Shown: positions 37,637 through 49,685 of the stretch, one piece after another
How the letters are laid out: each line of letters begins with the position of its first letter
Numbering within the stretch: the first letter of the stretch is position 1
Origin: Gamarada debralockiae
Lineage: Eukaryota; Ascomycota; Leotiomycetes; Helotiales; Hyphodiscaceae
DNA: 64,000 nt
Direction of reading: 5' to 3'
Assembly (NCBI GenBank): GCA_002803225.1
Contig: NXFV01000021.1
Coordinates: 1-64,000 of the forward strand
Program-made: the position numbers and the translations under genes
Notes under the pieces: model-generated
Seen by the model: only the letters and a program-made list of their open reading frames with translations
Database searches by the model: none
What the model was told of the DNA's origin: nothing

Positions 37637-39305
37637 CTTGTCCTTCTCAATGCGCTTCTTCTTTACTCAGTAATTCTCGAGAATATATTTATGAATTTGA
37701 GATGATGATACTGAGACTCGAAGTCCAAGTTTAAAGACTCGGTTGAACAGTGGGGATCGTGGGGTGAAATAGGATGGAGGGAAGTTAAACCGAGCTTTAC
37801 CATCGCCGCGTCAGCACACGTCGGGCTTTCTTCAGCTTGTGCTTCTTCCGGCGAATGAGATGGTGTGGTTGAATTGAAGGGCGGCAGGGCTGTGATTCCG
37901 GCTTCATTTTTGGGCGAATGAGGGGTCTCAGTCTTGCTGGGTCAACACTGCCTCGCGACATGGACCAATGGGAGGTAGTGGGGTAACGTGATTTGTGAGA
38001 ACTTCTCCTGCAGGTTTGAGGAAGGTTTTGTTCTGGATGAACAGAAATTGGACGCATATGAGATACTGGAGTGGATTGAACTTTATTCTACGTCTCGGAC
38101 CTCTTATTCTAAGCGTTGAAACCATATCTAATGCGAAAGATCCTCTATTGAATCTCCAAGAAGACTCCAATGATTGAATCCACCAGGTTGATCCAATCCA
38201 GCTCAAGTTTTGACTCCTCCCTTCTCTCCCCAGCTCCTAGTAATCACCACAAAGATCAACGATATATCATGCTTGACTCGCAACCAAACCAGGCCACTTT
38301 TCCTTCAGGAACTCGACCGCAGCGTGAGGACCCTTCTCAACTTGCAGTCCCTGTGGAATGGCCATCTGGGAAATCCCCGAGTCTGTATAAGGGAAGGAGG
38401 GAGTCGAAGGGTATTTCAGGAGTTCCGAGAATCATTCTACTCAAAAGGGCATCTCTTTTCAAAGCAGAACTCGAGAGTCGAACTCGTGAAATACCACGGA
38501 AGGTAAATAGGCTACTCCGAAAATTTACTCGCTTTCTTGATGCCGGGAACTATCTCCTTTGCTATCCTTTGGATCTCATCACTCTCTTTCTTCGTCCACA
38601 TCGAAGCGCAGAACTATGGCAATCAGCGCTGTCCTCAAAAAAAAAACCGCGGAGAATTATTCCCTTGGAAGAGGTTGAAATTACTATGAAGGCACAGTGA
38701 CTGGCTGGCCCGAGAACTTGAAATTTATAGATCGAATAGAAACATGCGATCATACCAATACATCAGGCTTTTGCTTCTCGCGTATGGTCTTCACATCTTC
38801 GATTCCTACCCAAAGTTTATCAGCAACTACGGGCTTTACTCCTTCCCAACCGACGCAATTCCTCACTCCTTCCCTATCCCGGAACTTTAAAATTAGGAAA
38901 AGGGCTGCACTCACTCTCCGCATTTTGAGATAATCAATCGTATATTCCATGAGATAGCGCACCCCTAGGGTTGGTGGGAACCCAATAGACGTGTCTATTG
39001 GGTGAGTAGGTGCCAATCGAACGATTAAGTATTTGAGGAAACCATGCAGGAAAGGCGATTCGCGCTCTTACGTCTCAGCCTTAACTGTTATTGCATTTCA
39101 TTACTCGTTCATCGCAGGCTGTGAACGACTGATCGCCGAATAAGACACGAAAATGTAATGAATTAAACATCCTTCGTCCAACTTAATGGAATCGCCAAAT
39201 TTATTCCACCTGTCTCAGGGAGGCCAGGGGGGGGGGCACGTGTTGACAAGGGACGAAGTGGCGAAGCCTTCCCCTACTGGTGCCGGGACGCTACAAGTCT
39301 TGATC
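37637..39305. other. Intergenic, nothing firm
   Basis: A 176-codon plus-strand frame at 38170-38700 has no recognisable domain and overlaps another long frame, so I do not call it. A run of G (about 39229-39236) and mixed-composition DNA precede the C2H2 relic. Confidence 0.4.
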
Positions 39306-39636
39306 ATTTAGCAGTCAGCAGGCACTACAGCAGCACCTCAATTCACCAGCTTATGATCTGGTGTATAAGTAGGATGAGTGCGATCGGACATTTGACAATA
39401 TAAGCGAGCCCTCAATCGACTCCCCAGCTCACGATTCATTGTACGAATGCAAAGAACATAATCGAACATTCGGCAGCCAACAAGCCCTTAATCAGCACCT
39501 CGACTCCCTAGCTCACGGTCCAGAATATGAATGCCAAGAGTGCGAACGGGAATTCGGAAGCCAGCAGGCCTTAACTAACATCTCAACTACCACTTCCTTT
39601 AATTTATTACTAGTCTATAGTATTGATTGTTTTTAG
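39306..39636 (+). pseudogene. Remnant of a C2H2-type finger array
   Basis: One frame shows at least three to four copies of a finger-like unit with the spacing of fungal C2H2 arrays: SQQALQQHLNSPAYD; then after a TAG, DECDRTF; then YECKEHNRTFGSQQALNQH, and YECQECEREFGSQQALT. Each retains the FxSxxALxxH pattern, but Cys or His ligands are missing in most (CKEH in place of C-x2-C; last unit lacks the His pair). Upstream units are cut by the stop and downstream sequence turns to unrelated AT-rich DNA. It is a 3' fragment of a decayed multi-finger gene. An ATG-bearing 65-codon part is open but unlikely to function. Confidence 0.65.
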
Positions 39637-39787
39637 AAGTAATATATAATAGGCAAGTGGATCTGTGCCCAGACATATAGTCAAACCAAGTGTTTTGAGT
39701 ATAATATTGGCCGTTATCAAGATAGTAGATAGGCGGTTTAGGGAAAAGGGCAGTAAGAATATCATAGATCACTATCTACAACTAAAA

Positions 39788-40987
39788 CTAATAAAGAGAC
39801 GACAGCGCTAACTCTGGCCAATAGCCTGTCATATCAAACACCTTTTTCGACCTCGACAGGTCGCCTTCAAGTCCTCCTAAAGCCTCAGCAGGAAATAGCC
39901 AGAACCCAATGGCTGGTCTCACAGCTTTTGCAAGCTCCTCCGGACCCTCAACTGGTACCTTTCCTGCTTGTCTCATAACTATCCTATGCCATCTCTGTTG
40001 GGCTCTTAGCCATCTTTCTTCTTCTTCCTTTAAGAATTCATTCGCTGTCTTGATATCACAGACCTGCTCGCCAGGAACTTGGCAGGTAAAAAGGACCCGC
40101 TCCTTAGTTTGTGGAGCTTGTCGAATTTCCCACTTCGCTAGCAGCTGGCGCCACTTTATGCGCATCTGCCGCGGGTCTATACTCGCGGTCAGGACGTATT
40201 TTAAGTCTGGCCCAATAGCTCTTGGGTCCTGTCTCAAGAAGTTGAAGGTCGGCGTGATCGCTTTTATAGGCATCGAGTGATTGAATCGAACTCCAACACC
40301 GTGGAAATTATCCAATGGCCCTAGAATCGCGCGCCCAGACATAGATTCGGCTACCCAGATAATCTCCTTTAGCCGCCGTAGAGAATCAACGAAAGTGGCT
40401 CTTGCAGGGGCTTCGGAAATGTTTGCTAAGGAATGTAGAGTGTTCATGCTATTTATGTCTAGGGCCAAATTGAGGAGTCCGATATCCTTTGGGTCATAGG
40501 CCTTGAGATCATAGAGGAAGTCGACAAACGTGTGCTCCGGAGGATCTTTTGCTTTGAGGAACATGAAGTCGTATTCGGGATTAAAGTAGAGAGTTGACTT
40601 TATAGTTCTCTCAGTCTTGTCTTCGGATCTGCCTTCGGATGTCCGGAAGTAGCAAGGAATATGAATGCGGTAAAACTTTAGTGCTACTTGTCGTGACTCG
40701 CTGTTTACATATAATAGCTTGCTATGTAAATAACAGCCTTGCACGGTTGCAATGTAGTTCCGACCGCTAATCAACTTATTAAGCATGTTGGTAGTCGAAT
40801 AGAGAGAAGCATCCTTAGAGTCCCACGGACGATCGACCTCAACCTCTAGCAAACGATGCTGTTCCATCGAGTATTGCCAAATGCGCAGACGGATCTCCGT
40901 CGAGAGCATTGGGAAGAGAGGAAACAAAACATCTTCACCGCTACTGTAGGATGGGTTGATAATCTTTAGATGTTCCGAAGTAGCCAT
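39788..40987 (-). CDS. 2EXR domain protein
   Basis: A single-exon gene of 399 residues. The N terminus carries the 2EXR signature: LFPLFPMLSTEIRLRIWQYS, followed by a beta-rich block and the second conserved part, LLYVNSESRQVALKFYRIH. The C-terminal half is helical and has the family-typical pattern around FVDFLYDLKAYDPKDIGLLN and SLRRLKEIIWVAES. 2EXR proteins are an expanded, fast-evolving fungal family of unknown biochemical function, thought to be soluble. The frame is complete with normal length. A broken relative lies at 50.35 kb on the other strand. Confidence 0.85.
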   Translation of the reverse strand: MATSEHLKIINPSYSSGEDVLFPLFPMLSTEIRLRIWQYSMEQHRLLEVEVDRPWDSKDASLYSTTNMLNKLISGRNYIATVQGCYLHSKLLYVNSESRQVALKFYRIHIPCYFRTSEGRSEDKTERTIKSTLYFNPEYDFMFLKAKDPPEHTFVDFLYDLKAYDPKDIGLLNLALDINSMNTLHSLANISEAPARATFVDSLRRLKEIIWVAESMSGRAILGPLDNFHGVGVRFNHSMPIKAITPTFNFLRQDPRAIGPDLKYVLTASIDPRQMRIKWRQLLAKWEIRQAPQTKERVLFTCQVPGEQVCDIKTANEFLKEEEERWLRAQQRWHRIVMRQAGKVPVEGPEELAKAVRPAIGFWLFPAEALGGLEGDLSRSKKVFDMTGYWPELALSSLY

Positions 40988-43263
40988 TGTATAAGATTAT
41001 ATTTGGAGAATGTAGATGATTTTGAAGGATACGGGTCGTTACCTCCTACTAAATAATATGATAGTAGCGAAGTCGATACGCCAGGATTCATGCTTACAAA
41101 TTGTGGCTGTGCTTGCGAGGGCTGGGGGCTGAGCTAAACGCTTGGGGGTGACCACCGGGGTTTTAAGGTTAAGGGTTTCTGGGTTGGTTGATTTGGTTGG
41201 TATTTGTGGTGCCATGCCAGGGTATTGGGTGTATGTGGCATTATGTGGTATGATTAACCCTACTTCGTTAATTACGAGGTACATTGTATTCTTGACTTAT
41301 TACTACTGGATTCTATTTTTTTTCAAACCGGGATAGGCCTTTTCGGACCCACTAAATCTACAAACAATAAAGGGTGATAAAAACTAAAATAGCTCGTGGT
41401 GACATCATATGTTCTAGAAGATTCTACTAGTAACCTTTTGGTGAGGACTAGCACTTATAGCCTTTACTAACTTCTACGTCTCTTAAGGACAAATTCAATA
41501 ACTTATTATGAATTCAACTTAGTATACAAATAAGAGTTTTGCTACCTTCGAATATAGAACAGGTTCGTTTCCGAAGTCTCCTTCTTTCAACTTCGTGAAA
41601 TACTTACTACAGTAGACTATTGATACTCTCTACAAATAGCTAGAGCGCAATCAAAACATGATTTCTCATTACTTTAATTGTTATCCTTCCATTCGTTATT
41701 CTTTCCTAGAGGCAGTTCAATGGGTTACTAGCTGTGATCGTTTGATAACTCCAGCAGCAACTCCTACAAAGAACAATCAGGATAGCGAGCCTACTACAGC
41801 CGATTCTGGGATAATTGCTGATTAGGCAGGGTCGAGTAATCGCGACTTAGACCCAAGAGCTTACTATAACGTAACTTTTACTACTAATAACGAAGGTCTA
41901 GATAACTGTCCATAATAACCTCTAGATAGATAGACAGGAGGCGTTGATTTGGATAACTAGTCCTGTCTTGATGTCACGACCGTTGGCGGTGATCTGCAGG
42001 CCATACCCATCAACTCTAGTAAGCACGAACAGAGAAGCCCCTTGTGATGGATGGCACTATCACATGATGTATTTGCGGCTGGAACCAGTGGACGGCCGTG
42101 CAGGGGTCGACCCCAGTATCATAAAGGTCGAGGCTTACCCTCTTCCTTTTCCTTTCCTTCTCTCCCTAGCTTAGTATTTTCCAATAAACCGTGATCTTTG
42201 AACTCCGCGCTTTAGACCTTTGCATCGATCTCGCCGTCATACCCCTCTCTGTTGCTATTCCGTAGATAACTAACGTGGACTTTGCAGCAGCTCTTACCTG
42301 TTACTCCCCGACTTAATAACACTAGTACTAAAAGCGAAAACATACAGAGTCCTGCGAGGTAAATAGCCCAATACATTAGGAACAACTTGCGGGTAAGATA
42401 GATGCTAAGTCCATACTCCCTTCAGATATATTAGATAAGATCAATAAGATTGCTAGGCCAGAAATCCTTGCTATATTGTAGTACGCCTTTGTGTAAAGAG
42501 AGAGTCACTTTCGAATCGAGTACCGGAGGACACGGCAGAGACGATTAGCCCTTTAGACGCCAGTATTAAAGTACAACTATCAAGATATCGACTTTAATAT
42601 GGTGGCTGTCAGCCCGTTTCAATCAAGCTTCGACAAGTGTTTGGATTTAAAGATATTCCCGAGCAACGAGGACAAAGCCTTGATAGCCCTAGTATATCAG
42701 GCCAGAGCGCATACTCGGAGTCCGAGGCATCTCCTTGGGAGCTGTCCTTGAACACAAGCACAAGAATTTGTGGTGATTGATTGGCTCGTAGTGCGCTCAA
42801 GCTGTTTGAAGGATGTCGGAATAGCCTAGGGCGGGCGCCAGGCTTATTTCAATTTAGCCAGTGACAGCAATTGTCGCCGATCCTATTCCACTTCGTTATC
42901 ATCCTCTCAACTTCTAGAATTAATAGAAAGTGGGTTAGCGGCCGCGCCAGTTTCTAATCTTTTTTGCGCTTAAAGAGTGGGACGGGATCCAACTTGCGGC
43001 AACCTGCAGGACCCGAAGTTTTCCCCTGAAGCCAGTAGCATTACACCTCCTGCACCACGGGGGTAAGCACGTGGGCGGGGTCATGGGCTTCTGCCAGGTA
43101 CCAGCCATCTCGAACTTCAAGCAATGTCATTAAGAATATATCATCAGGTGGGGCAGTTCTCCTTGGCTATTTGAGCTCTACAAGTATAAGATGCTCTGAA
43201 ATGTACTTCTAAGGAGAAGAAAGTAACTCTCCTCAACTATCTCGGTCGTATCCTTGCAACACA
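40988..43263. other. AT-leaning relic DNA and GH28 promoter
   Basis: From about 41340 to 42480 the sequence is rich in TA-containing triplets and stop codons in all frames, as expected of old transposon DNA, though no identifiable domain survives. 42500-43260 is more balanced and includes the upstream region of the GH28 gene. Confidence 0.45.
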
Positions 43264-44709
43264 ATGCTGAACTGGTACTCCTTCTTTGTGTTGTCCATCT
43301 CTGTAGCTTTAGCTGCTTGTGCCGTTCATCATAGCAATAATTCTTCCAACCCAACGCCAGTCATTTATTTCCCCGAAGCTGCAACAACCTCTGTCTATTC
43401 TGCTGAAACCACACTTCCTCTGAACAAGAATTCATCTTTTCCATACCTTGGCGGGGCAGCCACCAGTTTCAGGCCCTCACCTTCACCTTCTGGCCCAAAA
43501 TGTGTTGTCACTCCATATGGCTGGGGAATCGATGATTCCTCCCAGATTCTATCAGCAGTCGAGCGCTGCGGCATCAACGGCACCATTACCCTGCCAGCAC
43601 CATACGTGTACACTATATCCCGTCGCATGTATATGAAGCTGGAAAACGCACGCCTCGAGATCTTTGGCACTTTGTCCTTCACGGCAGATCTTCTATACTG
43701 GATCGACAATTCTTTTCGAATTGAATTCCAAAACCAGTCCACAGCATGGATCGTCGAAGGGCACGACTTTGAAATCAGTGGGGGCGGCTGGGCAAAGGGA
43801 GGCGTTGATGGGAATGGCCAAGCTTGGATGACGAGGGCGGCCGGTCAAAGCAACCAGTTTGGACGCCCAGTGACGCTCTCCGTCTACAATTCTACGAATG
43901 CCATCGTGTCGGACTTCTCGATCCGACAACCTCAGTTTTGGTCATTCTGGGTACAAGACTCGTCTTATGTGGAACTCAGCAATATCTACATCAATGGCAC
44001 CAATACGGATCCAGCAGGGAACTCCTCAAATTATGAAACCAACATTGATGGGCTCGATTCTATGCGTGTTAATTTCCTGACGGTCAGGAACTGGCTTTTC
44101 CACGGCGGTGACGATTGCTTAGCACCGAAAGGAAACTCCAGCAACATGGTTTTCAGCAACCTAACCTGTGTTGGAGGCGGTATCGCATTTGGCTCCATCG
44201 GTCAATACAAAGAATCACCTGACTACATCACGAACGTCACCGTTTCAAACATTTCCGTCTCCCAATCCATCAGTCCGGTCACAGGCGGAGCGTCCGTCGC
44301 CGGCGGAGCGTACTTCAAGTCCTGGGTTGGAGTATCAGAAGGGCAGCCGCCGCAAGGAGGAGGCGGAGGGACGGGCAAGGTGTCGAATGTCAGCTTCTCT
44401 GGCCTGACGACTCAGAATGTCAGTCAGGCTATCTTCATCAATAAATGCTACCACAAGGTAGCTGACCAAGCGAACTATTGCGATACTAGCACGCTCGAGT
44501 TTGAGGACGTGCATTTTGTGCATATCCATGGGACGGTTAATGGGGAGGTTGGAGTTGCGTTGAACTGCTCGGCGGCGGCTCCGTGTGAGGATATTTCGTT
44601 TGAGGATGTGGAGCTTTTTATGGCTGCGAATGCGAGTGCGAGGCCAGTTGTTACGTGTGTTAATGCTGAAGGAGTGACTGGTGTCAGTTGCAATAGCACT
44701 CTAAGCTGA
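43264..44709 (+). CDS. GH28 pectinase (polygalacturonase-like), secreted
   Basis: One exon, 481 residues, with a signal peptide (MLNWYSFFVLSISVALAACA) and a Ser/Asn/Pro-rich stretch before the beta-helix. GH28 motifs are present in order: NIDGLD (N260, D262), GGDDCLAPKG (D283, D284), GGGIAFGSIG (303-312) and FKSW (K352). The Asp trio for hydrolysis is intact. In classical endopolygalacturonases the third motif is GHG; here the His is replaced by Gly, as in exo-acting or rhamnogalacturonan-type members. I therefore call it GH28 with likely exo or rhamnogalacturonan specificity and do not fix the substrate. Many NxS/T sites indicate glycosylation. Acts outside the cell on pectin. Confidence 0.9.
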   Translation: MLNWYSFFVLSISVALAACAVHHSNNSSNPTPVIYFPEAATTSVYSAETTLPLNKNSSFPYLGGAATSFRPSPSPSGPKCVVTPYGWGIDDSSQILSAVERCGINGTITLPAPYVYTISRRMYMKLENARLEIFGTLSFTADLLYWIDNSFRIEFQNQSTAWIVEGHDFEISGGGWAKGGVDGNGQAWMTRAAGQSNQFGRPVTLSVYNSTNAIVSDFSIRQPQFWSFWVQDSSYVELSNIYINGTNTDPAGNSSNYETNIDGLDSMRVNFLTVRNWLFHGGDDCLAPKGNSSNMVFSNLTCVGGGIAFGSIGQYKESPDYITNVTVSNISVSQSISPVTGGASVAGGAYFKSWVGVSEGQPPQGGGGGTGKVSNVSFSGLTTQNVSQAIFINKCYHKVADQANYCDTSTLEFEDVHFVHIHGTVNGEVGVALNCSAAAPCEDISFEDVELFMAANASARPVVTCVNAEGVTGVSCNSTLS

Positions 44710-45743
44710 TAGCCATAATATCAGACAATTCAAACTGAAGTCCTTTCCGGACGCCAAATGTAACAACTGCATTTTATGCCGGCGTAGCGCCAAATAAACC
44801 AAAAGTACAATAAGAGCCATAATAACAAGAAAAGATACAAATTCTCCAGTACTAGCCTTGTATCATCCTCATTTCGTCTTCGATTTCGTCGCGCAACGGT
44901 GCCGTAGCTTGTTCGAATGGGAAGGCAATTATAACATAGAGTATTGGGTTCTATGATTACGATGATGATTATGAGGATTACAATTGTCTTGATGGTGATC
45001 TTGATTATGATATGAATCGTAGTGTGAGTGATCAGTCCACGTGTGGTGGGCGTGGGCATGGGAATGGGATATGGTGCGTCATTTTTGTTTGAGATTTCCG
45101 TGACAAATGATTTAATCCTTGATAACACGACTATGAAATGTGAGCCTTTGTAGGAGCGCGGAAATCACAATCACTTTGAAGAGTTTTGGTCCTTTTTAAG
45201 TTTCAGTAGAGAATCGTCCGGAAGGCAAGAAGCCTGATATTCCAGAATGAGCGGGCGAGGCCATCCGGATGATGGGCCTTAGCACTACGTAACAACGATT
45301 AGTGAATAGCTATTGGCGTGTCCTGAGTTCCGTTAATGCGAAAAGTGTTTTCTCTGTAGTTTTAAATAAGGATGTATTAAATTGAGACTCTCAGCAACTG
45401 GGAGGCGTTCCTACCGTGAGCTCACCCGCAACGAAAATTGGACAGACTCGTGAAGTCAGAATATGTTCAACTTGCTGGAACTTTTCATGTCATGCCATTG
45501 GTTATATACAATAATTAGAATAAGGATATGTTCAAGAATCACAAGTATGTACAGTACATCCCTCACCTCTATATGTACAGGTTTTCCGTATCGTCTCTCC
45601 CTGTAGACACGCGATAGTCGTTTATAAGGACTTTCATGAAGCCAGACACTGAGAGTACCATGGGTTTGAATATACACAAGTGCCGCCACAAATGCTGGTG
45701 GCAGATCCCGTGTAGCTCTCCCCTCCGCATTGTCCCTACGTGG
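44710..45743. other. Intergenic with GAT-rich patch
   Basis: A run of imperfect GAT/GATTAT units at about 44960-45020 makes a spurious Ile/Thr-rich reverse frame. No gene is supported. Confidence 0.5.
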
Positions 45744-47110
45744 CTACACCACTACTGCACGACGAAGCTTTCGAGGTTGTTTTGGTGCTACTGGTCGTTG
45801 AAGGTTGCAAAGTAGCAGCCGTTGTCGCACCTTTGAAGTACTCGTAGAGACCTTGCTACTGGGGCTTATGCTACCACCTGGGCCACTGAAGTTCGAAATG
45901 CCAGACGTTTGCAAGGTAGTAGGAAGCTGTGGCTCGATCTCCTGGAGCCAGACTGTTTCGTACATTCCAGGACTTCCATCTGAAGCTAAGCTATCGGGCT
46001 CGAAACTTCCCCATTGCTCGGAATTAGCACAGCAAGCGCTGTAACTCCCCCAGAAATGGACCAGCTGCCCAGGCGTCCAGCCAATATACTCAGGGTTCTC
46101 TGCCATGTAATTGATATGTCTGTGACATAGCTATCGCATTCGGTTCCATTCGCCGCACCGAATTCGGTGACCATAGCCTTGAAGCTGTATTTTGGAGCCA
46201 TGCGGTGAGGAATGTGAGGTTCGTAGATGCGAGTTTGGAGCAAACGGAGGAGCTACCAGAGAAGTCGGAGTCGAGGTACTCGTGAATATCGAATGCTGCG
46301 ATAGGAGGTTAGGAAGGGAATATTGGAATAGGGAAAGATGGTTTACCAGTATTGCCCACGGGAACTGTAATCTGGCACATCACGGCACTAGAAGCTGGAG
46401 AGTTTCTGGTGTAATCTTCGATCTATGAGTTACCGCCAGTGTATCCGTTGCTTGGCGCAAGGTTTCTACCAAGAAGTCAGGGCAACCTCAACACGTGGCT
46501 GGAATTAGCACTTACAATTGGTTCGCGCCAGCCACTCGAATAGCATTGATGACTGCTTGATCATTTGCTAAGTTGAGGGTCGCGTTCATGTCATGAGGCT
46601 TGAAAATTATTAGTACAAAGTAGCCCAAGGCAACTATTGGTGACTTCGCACCTCATTAATGAGTCCGAAAATGACCTTTGGATTTGATGCAAGGCGTCCG
46701 GCAAGAGTTCCCCAGAAGGTTGCAAATTGGGCTGTGGTAGCAGCTTCCAGATCAGCCGTATTACCAATGATGCTCCCGGTTGTTGGCTGTTGGAAGGGGT
46801 CATTCTATCTCATATAGTTGTGGGGATCCAGGATGGCGTAAGCACCTTTGGTGACCGTGATGTAGTTTACAGCAGCTGCAAACTTAGACTAGTACTAGAA
46901 GACCTCAGTAACATTCTAATTCCTTTAGAACTAAGACACTCAGAGTTCAGGTGGTGCAGCAGGAAAATTACTAGACCAACTTGGTTCCCCGTTCGCTTTC
47001 AACCATTGCGTCTGCTCAACTCGGTCTCTGTCGAGCAAAACGACCTTAAGGAAGGGACAATAGCCGTAACTCCGCAACTTTACAATAAGAAGGAAGCCAG
47101 AGAAAGATAA
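45744..47110 (-). pseudogene. GH5 endo-beta-glucanase, broken
   Basis: Minus-strand GH5 cellulase remains in order: NYITVTKGAYAILDPHNYM; stop TAG at 46805-46807; then FWGTLAGRLASNPKVIFGL ending in INE, the Asn-Glu with the acid/base. An intron-like gap (GTGCGA to TTCAAG) leads to PHDMNATLNLANDQAVINAI. Then NGYTGGNS and another TAG (46423-46425). After more decay come KAMVTEFGAANGTEC, which carries the nucleophile Glu, and, one frame over, WGSYSACCANSEQWGSFEP with a Ser-rich tail. The N-terminal quarter and signal peptide are not readable. At least two stops and one frameshift (just after TEFGAANGTECDSYVTDI) disable it. The intact ancestor cleaved beta-1,4-glucan. It lies between two intact wall-degrading genes. 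Confidence 0.85.
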
Positions 47111-48353
47111 GCCCTTTCCAAGTAGCTGAGACTGCCGTTGAGACTTGCTGTGAATTAGCATAGTGTGCGGCCCGTTAGAAGGGGATCATAAGGAAGTGAT
47201 AGAATTGCAAGTGATCACCTGCCGTCCTTACAACTTCTTTTGACTGGAATAACCTCTGTCGCCATGGAGTTTCAGAGGATCTTTGGGTGCGTCTTCAAAT
47301 CTCGTCAAGCTTCTCCGTCTGCGTAAAAATATCCCTCCATTCCGCTGACCTCTGCAAACTACGTTCCAGGGCACTCAATAGCCGAATCACCCATGCGTAA
47401 GCCGTACCTGGATTTCAGATCTCAGAAGTCCTGGGGTCGAAATAAAAGTAGGGTTCGGGGACTGCTGTACTGGAGCGGCCGTTTGTCGGCTCAACCCGAG
47501 CATGTGGGGTAAAGTGGCTTGCTTCAATGCGGGGAAATTCAATTGCGGCCCCTGCAATAACGGTGGTTAATCGACCATGTGACGATTCAAGCACAGGGTT
47601 ACTTGAGTTCCTTCTTGCAAGGCGAGATTATCAGTCCTCGTCGCGGCGCATTGTCGGCCACTTACGACTCAATGCCTGAGAACGTTTGTCCAAGATCTTT
47701 AGGCCATGGGCCCTGTCCGCGGAGTCACGGATGGAGGAAGCTGAAGTATACAGCAACCCTTCACTCCTTGCAAGGCTGCGGTTAAATGTTAGTTTGATGA
47801 TTGATCATTGAAAAATGAGAGCGTAATTCTCTCTACTTGTGGTGTTCGATCTAGCCTTCAGAACCTAGAAGTTATGCCAATGCAGCGGAAACGTCTCCAT
47901 ACCCTGCCAGTGCAGGGCTTGTCTCCAAGGAACAATTTCGGGGATCAAACCCAAAGTTGGTGTCCTTCCTCTTGACATCCCGTCCGCAAGAGTTCGATTT
48001 TGGATGCTACGTTACTTCCCATGAAAAACACCGAGCTCTCTGCCTTCTAAGGTCTGGATGCAAAAATTTTCAATCCTGAACATCTTCTCAGTCGGCATGA
48101 ATTCGGCGATGTAGTAGCTTAGAACTCCCCGTCTTTGGTCCCTGAGTAGGGTATTGCTTCAATCGCATGGCTCTTTGACTTTGCCAGAAGATACGTCGGA
48201 AGTTCATCCGATGTAGTCTCCTGATTGGAAGCTGCTCTGAAGGCTATATCCTCCCCCAATTGTTATTTAAACTCCTCCATAACCCCCCAGAATCTGACTT
48301 CATTCCGTAGACTCCAGCTTTCCTTGAAGTAAATTCGTTTGAGATAATTCGAT
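47111..48353. other. Intergenic, promoter of WSC-GH128 gene
   Basis: No supported gene. The left part may hold unreadable 5' remains of the GH5 relic. The last few hundred bases are the upstream region of the next gene. Confidence 0.45.
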
Positions 48354-49685
48354 ATGGCATTTTCACGCGCCGCAATCTTCTCTATACTTGCTCTCACTGC
48401 AACATGCATGACCATCAACCCAGATGTGACTTCGAAGATCGAACAAAGATCGAGCTTGACCCTCAAAGCAAGATCTAGCTGGACCTTCCTAGGCTGCTAC
48501 ACAGATGACGTCTCAGGACGTGCGTTGCCCAATGGCGAGGCAGTACCAGGAGGCACGAATGCCATGACAAACGAATTATGCCAAGCAACTTGTCTCGCTG
48601 ATGGCTTTACAATTGCAGGAACGGAATATGCAGGAGAATGCTGTAAAACCTCCCTTCGCTCGGTTGATTATCATTCAGAAAGCTGAGAGGTTGTAGGGTG
48701 TGGTAACAGTATTGTCAACGGAGGTGGTCCAGCACCAGATGGAAATGCGGGCTGTGATATGGCATGCAAGGGGAATGCAGCTGAAACCTGTGGAGGTTCT
48801 AATCGATTGGACGTATATCAGTATACATCGGGGTCAGCACCCGGAAAGCGTGGTCTTGCTTATAATAACAACAATCCTGACGCAAGCGCAGAGTATGCGA
48901 ATCTCTTCGTCGGCTATAGCAGCATCTCATGGGGTTATGACTGGGGTTATCCCTCTTGGGGTCTGGACTCGTCGTTTGAGTTGTAAGTTGGTCTCTGTTT
49001 TCCAAACTTGCCCCCTTTCTAGCAAGACCAATCTTCTTCAGTATTAGAATGAATGTGCGCTAATTGCAATAATTTCAGTGTGCCCGTGTTATGGGGGCTA
49101 CCAAGTGGGTCAGATCCTGGTTGGACAGCAGCAGTCCAGACGGCAGGTACGAAGAATATTTTAGGCTTTAACGAGCCGGATTTGACTTATTCGGGATCGG
49201 CAAACATTCTTCCAGCCGCTGCCGCTTCTGGGTACGAGGCCTACATGGAACCTTTCTCCAACATCGCTAAGATCGGAATGCCCAATGTTCTCTGGAATAA
49301 CGTTGGCTCGTCTTCCGGTGGCAATTACGATTCTGCAGTTTGGACCGAATATTTCCTAGGCAATTGCACAGGTTGCCATTTTGATTTCGCTGCCATTCAT
49401 TACTATCAAGACTGCGATCCTTCTGATGGCCAGAGCGGTGCCGTGTGGTTCGAGGGAAATGTTACGAATGCGTACGAGGCATTGAATCTGCCAATCTGGA
49501 TCACGGAATTTCAGTGCTATGGTACGGATGCGCAGCAGATTGATTTCCTACAAACAGTTCTTCCTTGGTTGGATTCGCAGAGTTATGTACAGAGGTACGC
49601 TTATTTTGGTGCTTTTCCTGACTACCTTGTCAATTCAGCGGGCAATGGGCTCTCGAATATAGGAGTTGCTTATGCGACGACTTGA
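48354..49685 (+). CDS. WSC domain - GH128 beta-1,3-glucanase, secreted
   Basis: Three exons (48354-48642, 48697-48982, 49079-49685) give 393 residues, all joins in phase. The first intron lies inside the WSC domain; removing it links AGTEYAGEC to WCGNSIVNGGG and so restores its Cys pattern. A signal-like N terminus (MAFSRAAIFSILALTATCM) precedes WSC (about 41-128: FLGCYTDDVSGRALP to CGGSNRLDVYQY) and then a GH128 (glyco_hydro_cc, Asl1-type) barrel: FVGYSSISWGYDWGYP, FVPVLWG, ILGFNEPD with acid/base Glu about 224, CHFDFAAIHYY, and WITEFQCYG with nucleophile Glu about 335. GH128 enzymes act on beta-1,3-glucan; WSC binds glycan. Likely cell-wall remodelling or attack on glucan. Complete and apparently functional. 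Confidence 0.92.

Noticed and set aside
38170..38700. 176-codon plus-strand ORF
   Set aside because: No recognisable content and a competing frame of 98 codons overlaps it.
41974..42180. Possible LTR start (TGTCACGACC...)
   Set aside because: No matching second LTR, target duplication, primer site or retroelement domain could be found around it.
44730..45128. Reverse-strand ORF rich in Ile and Thr resembling membrane segments
   Set aside because: Produced by a GAT/GATTAT-rich patch read backwards; no real gene features.
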